Source: Roseiarcus sp963751165 (GTDB lineage: Bacteria; Pseudomonadota; Alphaproteobacteria; Rhizobiales; Beijerinckiaceae). From it: a DNA stretch of 64,000 nt. Position 1 is the first letter of the stretch; each line of letters starts with the position of its first letter. The DNA lies in assembly GCA_963751165.1 (NCBI GenBank), contig CAVVTP010000028.1, forward strand, positions 62,001-126,000, in the 5' to 3' direction. The translations under genes and the position numbers were made by a program. The notes below the pieces were generated by a model. The model saw nothing but the letters and a program-made list of their open reading frames with translations. It was not told the origin of the DNA and ran no database searches. This document shows, in pieces, positions 30,463-39,644 of the stretch.

Positions 30463-30637
30463 CAGGGATAAAAACAGGGAAATTATTGTTTTTCGGGGCT
30501 CTACGGGTAAAAACGTCTGAGAAATTTGAAATGATTCCATGGTCTTGTGCGAATTTTCCCTGCTCCGAGGAACAGGGAAAACAATTGGCCTATCAGGGGA
30601 ATTAAATCCAGCGTTTGGAGCGCGAGCAGGGAATTTA
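30463..30637. repeat. AT-rich patch with repeated CAGGGAA motifs on both strands
   Basis: CAGGGA or CAGGGGAA motifs occur at 30463, 30475, 30573, 30594 and 30627, with TTTTCCCTG at 30554-30562. The pair TTTTCCCTG (30554-30562) and CAGGGAAAA (30573-30581) forms a perfect nine-base stem with a ten-base loop. The patch is far richer in A and T than its surroundings and its last copy runs over the stop codon of the isomerase gene at 30635. I recall comparable CAGGGAATT-type patches in rhizobial chromosomes, but cannot verify that here. Confidence 0.7.
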
Positions 30638-31249
30638 ACCCTGCCCTTCCCCGCCCGCGCCCGGCTGCTTTGCCTTGAACCAGTCGATCGCGTCCTCGAG
30701 GCGGTCGTCGCCCCAAAAGACCTCGCCGTCGACAACGAAGGTCGGGGAGCCGAACACGCCGAGCGCCTTGGCTTCCTCGGTGTCGCGCGTGTAGCGCTCT
30801 TCGATCCGCCCGGTGCGGGCCGAGGCGAGGACGCGCGCCGGATCGCGGCCGAGCCCGCGCAAAACATCCGACACGCCCGGCTCCGACCCCGGCTCATGTC
30901 CGGAATGAAACCATTGCCGATAGGCGGCGCGGACATAATCGGCGCACCAGCCCTCAGTCTCGGCGAGGACGGCGATCTTGTTGGCGAGGTCGAATTCGGC
31001 CAGCGGATAGGGGGCCGGCAAACGCGGCTCGAGCCCGTACCTTTGCGCCCGGCGCTCGATGTCCCGCCACATGTAGGCCATCTTGACGGGCTTGCCGACG
31101 AACGGGATGTTCTCCTGCTCGACCATGACCGCCCGAACGGAGAACGGCCGCCAGCGAAACGGCACGCCGCTCGCCTCCTCGACCGACTTCAGCCTCATCA
31201 CCGTCAGGTATGAATAGGTGCTGCCGATCGAAACCCAGAAATCGATCAT
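30635..31249 (-). CDS. 2-hydroxychromene-2-carboxylate isomerase-like (DsbA/GST-kappa fold)
   Basis: A 204-residue thioredoxin-fold protein. The start MIDFWVSIGSTYSYLTVMR has the Ser that replaces Cys in HCCA isomerases, followed by PFSVRAVM and the late segment ALGVFGSPTFVVDGEVFWGDDRL with the cis-Pro. The ATG at 31249 matches family starts; an upstream open frame is not conserved. HCCA isomerase acts in naphthalene degradation with glutathione, but many genomic relatives have no aromatic pathway, and none is seen here. Its stop lies inside the CAGGGAA repeat patch. It separates psuG from the kinase. Confidence 0.87.
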   Translation of the reverse strand: MIDFWVSIGSTYSYLTVMRLKSVEEASGVPFRWRPFSVRAVMVEQENIPFVGKPVKMAYMWRDIERRAQRYGLEPRLPAPYPLAEFDLANKIAVLAETEGWCADYVRAAYRQWFHSGHEPGSEPGVSDVLRGLGRDPARVLASARTGRIEERYTRDTEEAKALGVFGSPTFVVDGEVFWGDDRLEDAIDWFKAKQPGAGGEGQG

Positions 31250-31447
31250 ATCGCGACCTTCGGTTCGCTTGTTCTGCCCGGAAAGGAGAGCGGAAGGCGC
31301 AAAGATACCGATCTTCCGGCTCCTGTCGACTGAATGATCAGCTCCGCAAGAGCGACGGCATGAGATCGCTTGCGTTCGCATGCACGACGCGAAGGAGCGC
31401 CGCTTGACCCATTACGCACCTACGGCTAAGCAGTAGATTGATGTGCG

Positions 31448-31663
31448 ATGGAAGCGGCTCGCGAGGCGTTTCGGGACCCGTTCGCGCTCGATTGGCTGGA
31501 CTGGAGCGAGGACTACGGCGAGGACCGCTTCGCCCTCGTCGGGATGAGCGAGGGCCGTCTGCTGTTTGTCGCCTATACAATGCGGGGCCAGTCCATCCGA
31601 ATCATCTCGGCGCGACTGTCGGAGCCGTTTGAGCGAAGGCGATACCATGAGAAAAAGGAATGA
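31448..31663 (+). CDS. brnT: BrnT-family toxin, N-terminally truncated
   Basis: The 71 residues match the C-terminal three quarters of BrnT ribonuclease toxins: EAFRDPFALDWLDW, EDRFALVGMSEGRLLFVAYT, the diagnostic RIISARLSEPFERRRYHEKKE ending. Typical members are about 90 residues and begin with a DEAK-type strand that is missing; an in-frame stop lies three codons upstream of the ATG at 31448. The last 17 bases overlap the antitoxin gene, as usual for this module. The truncation removes the first strand and helix, so activity is doubtful. Confidence 0.8.
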   Translation: MEAAREAFRDPFALDWLDWSEDYGEDRFALVGMSEGRLLFVAYTMRGQSIRIISARLSEPFERRRYHEKKE

Positions 31664-31966
31664 CTGGCGACGCGCGGACGCGATGTCGGACGAGGATATC
31701 CATGCCGCGGCGCTTGCCGATCCAGACGCACAGCCCCTGACGTCGAACGGCTGTCGCATATGAAACGGACGCCTCAGGTGAAGGTGATCCGCCGGGCGCT
31801 CGGCTTGTCGCAGGAAGAATTCGCGGCGCGGTTTCGGATCCCGCTCGGCACGTTGCGGGACTGGGAACAGGGACGCAAAGACCCCGATGCCGCCGCCCGT
31901 GCCTACCTCAAGGTCATCGGGCGCAACCCGTCCGCGGTGAGCGAAGTCTTGCAATCGGCGCCGTGA
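31647..31966 (+). pseudogene. HTH antitoxin of a BrnT module, frameshifted
   Basis: The first frame from ATG 31647 reads MRKRNDWRRADAMSDEDIHA and ALADPDAQPLT. One base is missing near 31740; restoring it gives DVERLSHMKRTPQVKVIRRA and an HTH with LGLSQEEFAARFRIPLGTLR and DWEQGRKDPD to the stop at 31966. Together this is the roughly 105-residue antitoxin that pairs with BrnT and represses its own operon. The pair toxin-antitoxin overlaps by 17 bases. Loss of antitoxin with a truncated toxin is consistent with a decayed module, but the frameshift may be a sequencing error. Confidence 0.78.
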
Positions 31967-32146
31967 CAAGGCCGATGACCTGTTGAAGCGGGAGGGCTGA
32001 GGACGGGCATGCTTGGAGGCATGTCATTATGCCCATAAAGTCGGTCTGAACCTTGCTCGCTAAAAGCGCCGGGCTATCTTCACAAATGAGTTCGAAGGCC
32101 GCATCACCCGGTTTCGTCGCTGCCCCGCATCCTTCTCGTCGGCGAC

Positions 32147-33025
32147 GTGATGACCGACGTCATCGTCCGCCCCGAAGGGCCGCTCGCGAAGGGATCGGAC
32201 CGGCGGGCAAAAATCCGTGTCGAGCCGGGAGGGTCGGCCGCCAACCAGGCGGCGTGGCTTGCCTCCTTTGGCGCTCAGGTGGATCTCGTGGCCCGAGTCG
32301 GCGCCGCTGACCTGGAAGCCGAAGCAGCGCGACTTGCGTGCGCCGGCGTCACGCCGCACCTCGTCGAAGACCGCGAGCGGCCGACCGGCCGGCTCGTCGC
32401 GCTGATCGACGCGAGCGGCGAACGCAGCTTCTACACCGACCGGGGCGCCAACGAGGCGCTTTCGGCAGCCGACATTCCCGACGCGCTGATCGAAGGCGCC
32501 TCCCTCATCCATCTCTCCGGCTATTCCTTCTTCGCCCCCGCTCCGCGCGAAGCCGTGCTGGACGTCATGCGCCGCGCCGGCAGGAGGCCGGTCAGCGTCG
32601 ATCCGGCCTCGGCGGCCTTCTTGCGCGAGGTCGGGGCGGAAGCATTTCTGATATGGACGCGGGACGCGACGATCCTCTTCCCCAACGAGGACGAGGCCGC
32701 GGCGCTGACCGGAACGGACGATCCCGAGGGCCAGTGCGAGCGTCTGGCTGCGCGCTATCCGCTCGTCGTCGTCAAGCGCGGCGCGGCCGGCTGCGTGGCG
32801 GCGGAAGGCCAGCGGCGCTGGCGGGTCGCGGCCCCGAAGACGCATGCGATCGACTGCACCGGCGCCGGCGACGCCTTCGCTGCAGCCTTTCTCGCCGCGC
32901 GCCTTCTCGGCGCCGATATCGCGACGGCTCTCCGACGCGCCGTCGCGGCGGGATCTGGAGCGGTGCAGCAGGTCGGCGGGCGGCCGAAGGTCGCTCAGAC
33001 TGATGGAAACGTTCACACGGACTGA
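32147..33025 (+). CDS. PfkB-family carbohydrate kinase (candidate pseudouridine kinase)
   Basis: A ribokinase-fold kinase with the substrate-binding GGSAANQAAWLASFG, RPTGRLVALID and the C-terminal PfkB signature CTGAGDAFAAAFLAARLL (catalytic Asp in GAGD). The first start in frame is GTG 32147, but the family N-terminus PRILLVGDVMTDVI begins 24 bases earlier in the same frame, where only CTG (32120) and no ATG is available; an ATG at 32086 is in another frame, so a start-region indel is likely. It lies near psuG; in pseudouridine degradation PsuK, a PfkB enzyme, makes the PsuG substrate. That pairing is inferred. Confidence 0.83.
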   Translation: MMTDVIVRPEGPLAKGSDRRAKIRVEPGGSAANQAAWLASFGAQVDLVARVGAADLEAEAARLACAGVTPHLVEDRERPTGRLVALIDASGERSFYTDRGANEALSAADIPDALIEGASLIHLSGYSFFAPAPREAVLDVMRRAGRRPVSVDPASAAFLREVGAEAFLIWTRDATILFPNEDEAAALTGTDDPEGQCERLAARYPLVVVKRGAAGCVAAEGQRRWRVAAPKTHAIDCTGAGDAFAAAFLAARLLGADIATALRRAVAAGSGAVQQVGGRPKVAQTDGNVHTD

Positions 33026-33166
33026 TATACTTGTGCTCGTTTCACGCTATTCCTATGTCTGCGATCGACCCGGCTGACGAACACAAGAACTTTCGCCTGT
33101 TTGTCGCTCCTTGTACCGCCAATGACGAAAGTAATTCGTCGGCGCCGACTTTGATCTGGAGGTTTC

Positions 33167-34075
33167 ATGTCCATCCGTCCCGTCAAGCGCATCAACCCGT
33201 CCCGGCCGACCATGGAGGGCGCAGGCGTCAAGCTGCGGCGCGCCTTCGGCTTCGGCGACACCTCCGACTTCGATCCGTTCCTGATGATGGACGATTTCCG
33301 CAGCGACCGGCCCGAGGACTATCAGGCCGGCTTCCCGTGGCATCCGCATCGCGGCATCGAGACGATCACCTATGTGCTGGCGGGCTCTGTCGAGCACGGC
33401 GACAGCCTCGGCAACCGTGGCAAGCTCGGCGCGGGCGACGTCCAGTGGATGACCGCCGGAAGCGGCATTATGCATCAGGAGATGCCCGCGGGCGACGCCA
33501 AGGGACGCATGCACGGTTTCCAGCTGTGGGCGAACCTGCCGGCGAACCTCAAGATGACCAGACCGCGCTATCAGGACGTGCCCTCCAATGCGATACCCGA
33601 GGTCACCGACGACGACGGCACGACGGTGCGCGTGATCTGCGGCGACTTCTGGGGCAAGACCGGGCCGGTCGACGGCGTCGCGGCGGAGCCCCGCTACCTC
33701 GACGTCTCGGTGCCCGCAGGCAAGAAGAAGCGGCTCAAGGTCGAGGACTATCGGCAGGCTTTCGCCTATGTCTTCGAGGGGTCGGGCGACTTCGCCGACG
33801 CCTCCGAGCCGTTCGGCGTGCTGCGCGAGGCGGAGGTCGGCGGCGAGGATGTCCTCATCCGCGACAAGGTCGGCAACCGCTCGCTCGTCGTTTTCGGCGC
33901 CGGTGACGAGATCAGCGTCCAGGCGGGCGATGAAGGGGTTCGCTTCCTGCTGGTCTCGGGCCGCCCCTTACGCGAGCCGATCGCCTGGCACGGGCCGATC
34001 GTGATGAACACTCAGGCCGAGATCCGGCAGGCGATCATGGACCTGCGCGACGGTTCGTTCATCCGGCGCGGTTAG
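33167..34075 (+). CDS. Pirin-family protein
   Basis: A 302-residue bicupin. The N-terminal cupin has FDPFLMMDDFRSD, GFPWHPHRGIETITYVL (His, His and Glu metal ligands) and GSGIMHQEMP; the C-terminal domain starts at about residue 165. GGAGG lies four bases before the ATG at 33167. Pirins bind iron and may act as quercetin 2,3-dioxygenases or modulators of enzymes; the role in this organism is unknown. Length and motif order are normal. It is a single gene flanked by the kinase and an unknown protein. Confidence 0.93.
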   Translation: MSIRPVKRINPSRPTMEGAGVKLRRAFGFGDTSDFDPFLMMDDFRSDRPEDYQAGFPWHPHRGIETITYVLAGSVEHGDSLGNRGKLGAGDVQWMTAGSGIMHQEMPAGDAKGRMHGFQLWANLPANLKMTRPRYQDVPSNAIPEVTDDDGTTVRVICGDFWGKTGPVDGVAAEPRYLDVSVPAGKKKRLKVEDYRQAFAYVFEGSGDFADASEPFGVLREAEVGGEDVLIRDKVGNRSLVVFGAGDEISVQAGDEGVRFLLVSGRPLREPIAWHGPIVMNTQAEIRQAIMDLRDGSFIRRG

Positions 34076-34195
34076 CGAGGCGCGCAGACGCTGCGACGGC
34101 GAGCGCTGTGGATAGATGAACGCGACGCACAGTCGCCATGGCCGGGCGGAGGCGATCGCGGTATCGTTTGCTTCGATTCGCCAAGCGAGACGCCG

Positions 34196-35766
34196 ATGAA
34201 GAAAATTGCCGCCAAAAAAGTTGCCGCTCGAGGGCGAAAGGCGCCCCGCCGGAAACCTGCCAACCTGCAGGACTTCTTCGGCGGCGTGGACATGGACCTC
34301 CTCCGGCAGCTCCTTGCCGAGAAGCTGCCGCTCGAGAAGGAAAGTCTCGAGGACATGGTCGATGCGTTCCTGTCTGCGCAGCCTGAAGAAGTTGACGACA
34401 TGCCGGACGCGGAAGCCATGTCGCAGCTCGCCGAGGAATTGGAGCGCGTGCGGGTCGACGCGAACGGCGGCGACCCCGAGGCCCGGGAATTGCTGAAGGC
34501 GGTTCGGGAGACGATCGATAAGGCCGCGCGTCGGGACGAAATCCATCCCAGCGTTCTGATGATTCTCGGCCGGCTGTTCAGCGGAGCAAAGGTCGACATC
34601 GGCGACGCGGCGCGCGCGTCGATGGGACGAATGGCTTCGGCGGGCTTTTTCTATGAACCGGGAGATGAGGCTTACCGCTCGCTTGTGCAGCCGGCGCTCC
34701 TGAGTCTCGCAGGCGACCCCTTTGCGGTGCATGAGGAAATCCGGTCGCTGATCGCAATCTTCCCCCTTCCCTACCAGGCCGCGCTCATCGAAGCGCTCGC
34801 CGCCGACAGGAACCCGCGCGGTCGCCAGAGCGCCATTGGATTCCTGCTCGCTCCGGACGAGCCACTGGCCTTGGCGGCGTTGCGCGGGCTCGCCGCATCG
34901 ATCGCGCGCAGCCCGCTGGAGGCCGATTTACGCAGGCGCATCGATATGATCCGCGCGTGGCTGCCGCCTTCAGGCGAGAAGCGCTCGATGCGGCTATTCC
35001 CCAAGAAGGACCGACGGCTCCGCGCCCAGCCTCGCAGTTCGTCAAAGCGATCGTCTCGGCCTGCGACGGGTCGGGCGCAGCCGCGCTCCTCGCGACCGTG
35101 AAGCGCGGCTCCAAATACACGATCGCTTCCGTGATGACGAAACCCTGTGGCGTCGCGGATTCCTTCCTCGTCGAGGACGTTTCGAAGCGGAAAGCTGGGG
35201 AGATCGAGCTCGGCGCGATGCTCTCGACGAAAACGGCCGAGGTTTCGCTCGCTTCCTGGACTCGGCTCGTTCGGCTCGCGCTCGGCCGCAATCTGGCTAG
35301 CGCGGCGCCGCCGCCGTTCGAACTCGTGCACACGTTGGAGTTGATCGGCCTCGAATTGCTCGCTCCCGACCCGGCGACCCCGGCCGAAATTATCGACCAG
35401 GCTCTCGTCGGAGTTGCGGGTTGCGATGAACCCGGGGCGATCGCCGAAGCGCACAAGTCCGTCGCCGACAGCGAGGCCGCCGGAGACTGGTTCGAAGCCG
35501 GAGACGATGTCGACGCCGTCCTCAAGGCGACTGATTCCGGCGACGAAGGCGCGCAGGCGCTGCTCGAGGATTATTTGCCGGGCCGTCGCGGGTTCTGGGC
35601 AAGCCAGTGCGCGCTGTCTGCTCTGGCGCTGAGGGAGCGAGACCAAACCTGGAAGAACCTCGCACTGGTCGGACGCGAACTCTTGCGAAACGTCCCGTTG
35701 ATCGACATTCCGCTGATGCGGCAAATCGCGGACAGAAGCGCGGCGACTTACTTCATCCAGCGATGA
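34196..35766 (+). pseudogene. Unknown protein of about 520 residues, frameshifted
   Basis: The ATG at 34196 opens a Lys/Arg-rich tail (MKKIAAKKVAARGRKAPRRK), then an acidic helical region (SLEDMVDAFLSAQPEEVDDM) and a helical repeat-like domain with ARASMGRMASAGFFYEPGDE. One base is missing near 34965-34975; the other frame continues with FRREALDAAIPQEGPTAPRP and a second domain (FVKAIVSACDGSGAAALLAT) to 35766. Both halves have codon use like the neighbours, so this is one gene. No known family was recognised. The basic tail could bind nucleic acid; that is only a guess. Confidence 0.65.
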
Positions 35767-35793
35767 CGGTCGGCGGCCGGCGCGCGGCGAGCC

Positions 35794-36282
35794 TTACCGC
35801 GCCGGCCGGATCATTCGCGTCATCACGTCGTCGCGCACCACAAACCGATGCCACAGCGCGCCGGCGAAATGCAGGGCGAACAACACGAGCAGGACCTGCC
35901 GCACCATCAAATGATGCAGTCCCGCCAGTTGCGGCAGCCAGAAATAGGCGACGAGGCCGACCAGCGCCGCGCCGATCAGATCGAGATAGAGCCCAGCATG
36001 CACGGCAGTCGCGAGCCATTCAAGAGCGGGATGCTGCTTCGGCGGGGCAGGCGTCCCGTCAGTGAAGCGCAGACCGAGGCGCCACAGCATCAGGACGAGA
36101 ATGGCGACGCCGACCACGATATGGATCGGCGCCCAGATTGGCGCGACGCCGGTCGCCGGACCGCCGTGCGCCGCCCGAAAAAGCTTGGTCATGTCGTCGC
36201 CGATGAACCACTGAATGGCGACGAGGACGAAAACCATCCAGTGCAGCGCGATCTGCCGCCCGTTGTAACCCTTCGAAACCAT
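35794..36282 (-). CDS. Cytochrome b561
   Basis: A 162-residue four-helix membrane protein of the bacterial cytochrome b561 (Ni-hydrogenase b-type) family. Candidate haem ligands are His14 in IALHWMVF, the His of PIHIVVGVAIL, a His in TAVHAGLYLDL and the His of FALHFAGALWHRFV. Such proteins shuttle electrons from quinol to periplasmic acceptors. Its ATG shares one base with the stop of the upstream glycosyltransferase (TGATG), so translation is coupled. Confidence 0.9.
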   Translation of the reverse strand: MVSKGYNGRQIALHWMVFVLVAIQWFIGDDMTKLFRAAHGGPATGVAPIWAPIHIVVGVAILVLMLWRLGLRFTDGTPAPPKQHPALEWLATAVHAGLYLDLIGAALVGLVAYFWLPQLAGLHHLMVRQVLLVLFALHFAGALWHRFVVRDDVMTRMIRPAR

Positions 36283-37496
36283 CAGTCCCCCGCCGCCTGC
36301 ACCGCCTCTGCGTAGACGCCGAGCACATTGTCCCTCATCCGCTCCAGCGAATAGAGCCCGGCGATTCGCGCCCGTGATCGGCGGCGGATCGCCTCCCGCG
36401 CCGACGCGCCGAGCGTCAGCGCCGACTCGATCGCGGCCGCGAGCGACGGCGCGTCGCCGGTCGGAACGATCCAGCCGGTGCGCTCCTCGGTCGGGGCGTC
36501 CGGCGGCGCGAGCACGATTTCGCGCGCGGGGCCGACGTCCGCGATCACTGTCAGCACGCCCATGGCCGCGGCCTCGATTGCAGTCCGCCCGACGCCCTCC
36601 GGCTCGCTGGCGGCAAAGACCGCGACGCTCGCGCCGACGAACGCCGCCGGAAGGTCGGCAGGCGCGCCGATCCGAGCGACGATCGCCTTCACGCCCTGCG
36701 ACACGGCGAACGCGTCGAGCTCGCGCGCGAAGGACGGTTTCGCCGCTTCGCCGGCGAGCAGGAAACGGATGTCCGCAAGGCCCTTCCTGTCGAGGATGGC
36801 GGCGGCGTCGACGATGAGCTTCAGCCCCCTCGACGGCGCAAGCCGGGTCGGCGCGAGCACGATCCTTTCGTGCGGCGCGGCCCCCCAGCTCTCGCGCGCG
36901 TTGGTCACCCGCTGGCGGCTGACCGCTTCTGGCGCCAGTCGCGCAAGATCCAGGCCGGGCCGGACGATTCGCAGCCGCTGGAGAGCGGCGGGAAAGACGT
37001 CTCCTGCTCGATCCGCGGCGAATTGAGAGGAGACCATGACGAAGGCGCCCTCCCCGACCGCCGCTTCGAAGCTCGAACGCGGCTTGCCGGTCGGCCCCTC
37101 GCCGACAATGCTTGTCACGAGCGGCAGCTTGAGCTTGCGGCAGGCGGCAAGCGCGACCCAGGCGGCGGCGCGCGATCGCGCATGGACGAGACCGACGTGC
37201 TCGGACTCGAGAACGCGCGCGAGGCGGCGGACGTTGAGCGCCATGGCGAGCGGATTCTTGCTCGAGGCGGGAAACGGGATGTGCAGGCCGCCGACCGCTT
37301 GCACTTCGCTCGCGAGTTCCGCTGAATTGCTCGCGACCAGCGGCCGCGCGCCTGCGTCGACCAGCGCGGCGGCAACCGCGAGCGTCCCCCGTTCATCGCC
37401 GCCGACCGCTCGCGGCGGGACGATCTGGAGGATCGTGAGACCCGCGAGCGGCGCTTTCGAGCCGCGCCCGAAGGGAGCCAGGGGGTCGGCGTTCAC
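36282..37496 (-). CDS. Glycosyltransferase family 4 protein (GT-B fold)
   Basis: A 404-residue GT-B glycosyltransferase. The N-terminal Rossmann half has LTILQIVPPRAVGGDERGTL and VGLVHARSRAAAWVA; the nucleotide-sugar-binding half has IVLAPTRLAPSRGLKLIVDA, ASEPEGVGRTAIEAAAMGV (the E-x7-E motif) and GWIVPTGDAPSLA. It probably adds a sugar to a lipopolysaccharide core or capsule precursor at the inner membrane. It overlaps the cytochrome b561 start by one base; the functional link is unclear. Confidence 0.9.
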   Translation of the reverse strand: MNADPLAPFGRGSKAPLAGLTILQIVPPRAVGGDERGTLAVAAALVDAGARPLVASNSAELASEVQAVGGLHIPFPASSKNPLAMALNVRRLARVLESEHVGLVHARSRAAAWVALAACRKLKLPLVTSIVGEGPTGKPRSSFEAAVGEGAFVMVSSQFAADRAGDVFPAALQRLRIVRPGLDLARLAPEAVSRQRVTNARESWGAAPHERIVLAPTRLAPSRGLKLIVDAAAILDRKGLADIRFLLAGEAAKPSFARELDAFAVSQGVKAIVARIGAPADLPAAFVGASVAVFAASEPEGVGRTAIEAAAMGVLTVIADVGPAREIVLAPPDAPTEERTGWIVPTGDAPSLAAAIESALTLGASAREAIRRRSRARIAGLYSLERMRDNVLGVYAEAVQAAGD

Positions 37497-37612
37497 GCGC
37501 GGCTTCGCCGGAACAGGGCGCGATTGACAGCCGGCGCCGCCTCCGCCAAGCCGGCGCCGGCAAGGCTGCGGAGAATCGAGGCGCGAGCGTCGAGTCGCAT
37601 CATGAGGACGAA

Positions 37613-38407
37613 TTGAGCTTGTCGAACGAAGAGCCGCAAGTCTTCATGGTCGGGAATCCCCCGGATCAACGACGTATCGCCTTTCGCCGCCGTGCGCCAG
37701 CGGAACGCGGGCGACCGGGTCTGGTGTGGCTCAGCGGCTACCGCTCCGAAATGGAGTCGACCAAGGCGAGTGCGCTCGACGCCGAGGCGAAGAGGCTCGG
37801 CCTCGGCCTCCTGCGCTTCGACTATTCGGGCCACGGACGCTCGGAGGGGCGGCTCGAGGACGGCACGATCTCCCGCTGGCTGGAAGAGTTGCTCGCGATC
37901 GTGCGGGCCGAAACCGAGGGACCGCAGATCCTGCTCGGCTCCTCGATGGGTGGATACCTGGCGCTGCTCGTCGCCCGCGCCTTTGTCCAGTCAGGCGAAG
38001 CCGAGCGGCTCGCCGGCCTCATCCTCATCGCGCCCGCCGTCGACTTCACCGAGAGGCTGATCTGGGAGCGCATCCCGGAAGAGGCGCGGCGAGCGATCCT
38101 GGAAAAGGGCGCGTGGCGGCGCCCTTCCGCCTATTCGGAGCAGCCCGACGTCTTCACCCGCGCCCTGATCGAGGACGGACGAAAGCATCTCCTGCTCGGC
38201 GGCGTGATTCGCGCCTCGTGTCCGACGGTCGTGCTGCAGGGCATGCGCGACGATGATGTGCCCTACGCCCACGCGCTCGCGCTGATGGAGCGGCTCGGCG
38301 GCGATCCGGCGACGCTGACGCTCGTCAAGGACGGCGACCACCGCCTGTCGCGTCCGCAGGATCTTCGGCTCCTGTTCGACGCGCTGGAGCGAATGGCCTC
38401 TGGGTAG
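37613..38407 (+). CDS. Alpha/beta hydrolase
   Basis: A 264-residue serine hydrolase with LVWLSGYRSEMESTKA, RFDYSGHGRSEG, the nucleophile elbow GSSMGGYLALL, the acid loop GMRDDDVPY and the terminal His in GDHRLSRPQDL. The pattern resembles the ABHD10-like thioesterase/esterase group. The start is TTG 37613, with GAGG five bases upstream; an ATG at 37646 is an alternative. The gene is divergent from the glycosyltransferase. Substrate unknown. Confidence 0.88.
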   Translation: MSLSNEEPQVFMVGNPPDQRRIAFRRRAPAERGRPGLVWLSGYRSEMESTKASALDAEAKRLGLGLLRFDYSGHGRSEGRLEDGTISRWLEELLAIVRAETEGPQILLGSSMGGYLALLVARAFVQSGEAERLAGLILIAPAVDFTERLIWERIPEEARRAILEKGAWRRPSAYSEQPDVFTRALIEDGRKHLLLGGVIRASCPTVVLQGMRDDDVPYAHALALMERLGGDPATLTLVKDGDHRLSRPQDLRLLFDALERMASG

Positions 38408-38493
38408 CCGGAACCCGGTCGTTTGGGTCGCGGGCCGGGTGAGGCGTGTCTGGCCGCTTGTCCTCGGGGCCCGACGCCGCCCTTCCCAAGGCC

Positions 38494-39597
38494 CTACTCG
38501 GGCATGCATAGCACCGGTTTGACGACCTTGCCCGTCTCGGAGTCGCGCACGGCGTCGTTGATGCTGTCGAACGGGTAGAAGGTGACGAGCCTGTCGAACG
38601 GAAAGCGGCCTTGCAGGTAAAGGTCGAGCAGGACCGGGATGAACACCTGCGGCGTGGCGTCTCCCTCGACGATGCCGCGGAATTTCCGGCCGGCCGTCAT
38701 GACGCCCATGAGGTCGAGCGTAACCTCGACGCCGAGCGGAGCGGCCCCGACGATCCCGCATTCGCCGCGCGGCGCCAGCGAGTCGACCGCCTTGCGGATG
38801 ACCGCGGGCAGGCCCGTCGTGTCGAACGAGAACGCCGCCCCGCCGCCGGTAGCCTCGACCACGCGCGCGACGAGATCCGGGGTGGCGCCGTCGATTGTAT
38901 GCGTCGCGCCGAGCTCGCGCGCAAGTTCGAGCCGCTCCGCGTTGAGATCCACCGCGACGATCGCCGCCGCGCCCACGACCTTTGCCGCCATGACCGCGCT
39001 CAGCCCCACTGAGCCCGCGCCGAACACTGCGAGCGAGTTGCCGACCCCGACCCTCAGCGCGTTGATGACCGCCCCTGCGCCAGTTTGCACGCCGCAGGCG
39101 AGCGGCCCGAGGAGACGCAGCGGCGCGTCCTTGCGGACTTTGACGATATTGCGCGGATGGCAGAGCGCATAGGTGGCGAACGATGACTGGCCGAAGAAAT
39201 TGCCATGAACCGCCTCGCCATTCTTCGAGATCGGGCTCGTCCCGTCGGGCCGCAGGCCAGAAAAATTGTAGCCGAAGAAATCGTGGCAGTAGCCGGCTTC
39301 GTCGTCCCGGCAGCTCGGGCAGCGTCCGCAGGAATTGTACGACATTACGACGTGATCTCCGGGCGCGACTTCGTCGCAGAAGCGTCCCGCCCTGACAACG
39401 ACGCCGGCGCCCTCGTGTCCGAGAACGATCGGCTGCGGAACCGGAAAGGCCTGATCGCGCATGGCGATGTCGGTGTGGCAGACGCCGGTCGCGACGAGCT
39501 TCACGAGGATTTCGTCGTCGCGTGGCTCGGCGAGATCAAGCGTCTCGATCGCCATCGGCGCGGCCGGCTTTCGCGCAACCGCAGCTTCAATCTTCAT
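38494..39597 (-). CDS. Zinc-dependent alcohol dehydrogenase (aryl-alcohol type)
   Basis: A 367-residue medium-chain dehydrogenase. Catalytic zinc residues are in VATGVCHTDIAMRD and GHEGAGVV; the four-Cys structural zinc site is in SCGRCPSCRDDEAGYC; the NAD site is FGAGSVGLSAVMAAK with DLNAERLELA. The N-terminus and the long insert FFGYNFSGLRPDG resemble benzyl/aryl-alcohol dehydrogenases. The ATG at 39597 has AAGGGAAG upstream. It lies 47 bases after the LIV-type permease and is the last gene of that operon, so it probably oxidises an alcohol taken up or produced by the pathway the transporter serves. Confidence 0.92.
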   Translation of the reverse strand: MKIEAAVARKPAAPMAIETLDLAEPRDDEILVKLVATGVCHTDIAMRDQAFPVPQPIVLGHEGAGVVVRAGRFCDEVAPGDHVVMSYNSCGRCPSCRDDEAGYCHDFFGYNFSGLRPDGTSPISKNGEAVHGNFFGQSSFATYALCHPRNIVKVRKDAPLRLLGPLACGVQTGAGAVINALRVGVGNSLAVFGAGSVGLSAVMAAKVVGAAAIVAVDLNAERLELARELGATHTIDGATPDLVARVVEATGGGAAFSFDTTGLPAVIRKAVDSLAPRGECGIVGAAPLGVEVTLDLMGVMTAGRKFRGIVEGDATPQVFIPVLLDLYLQGRFPFDRLVTFYPFDSINDAVRDSETGKVVKPVLCMPE

Positions 39598-39644
39598 CGC
39601 GTTCTTCCCTTCGCCGGCGCGGCTAGCGCATCCGCTCAGACCGC

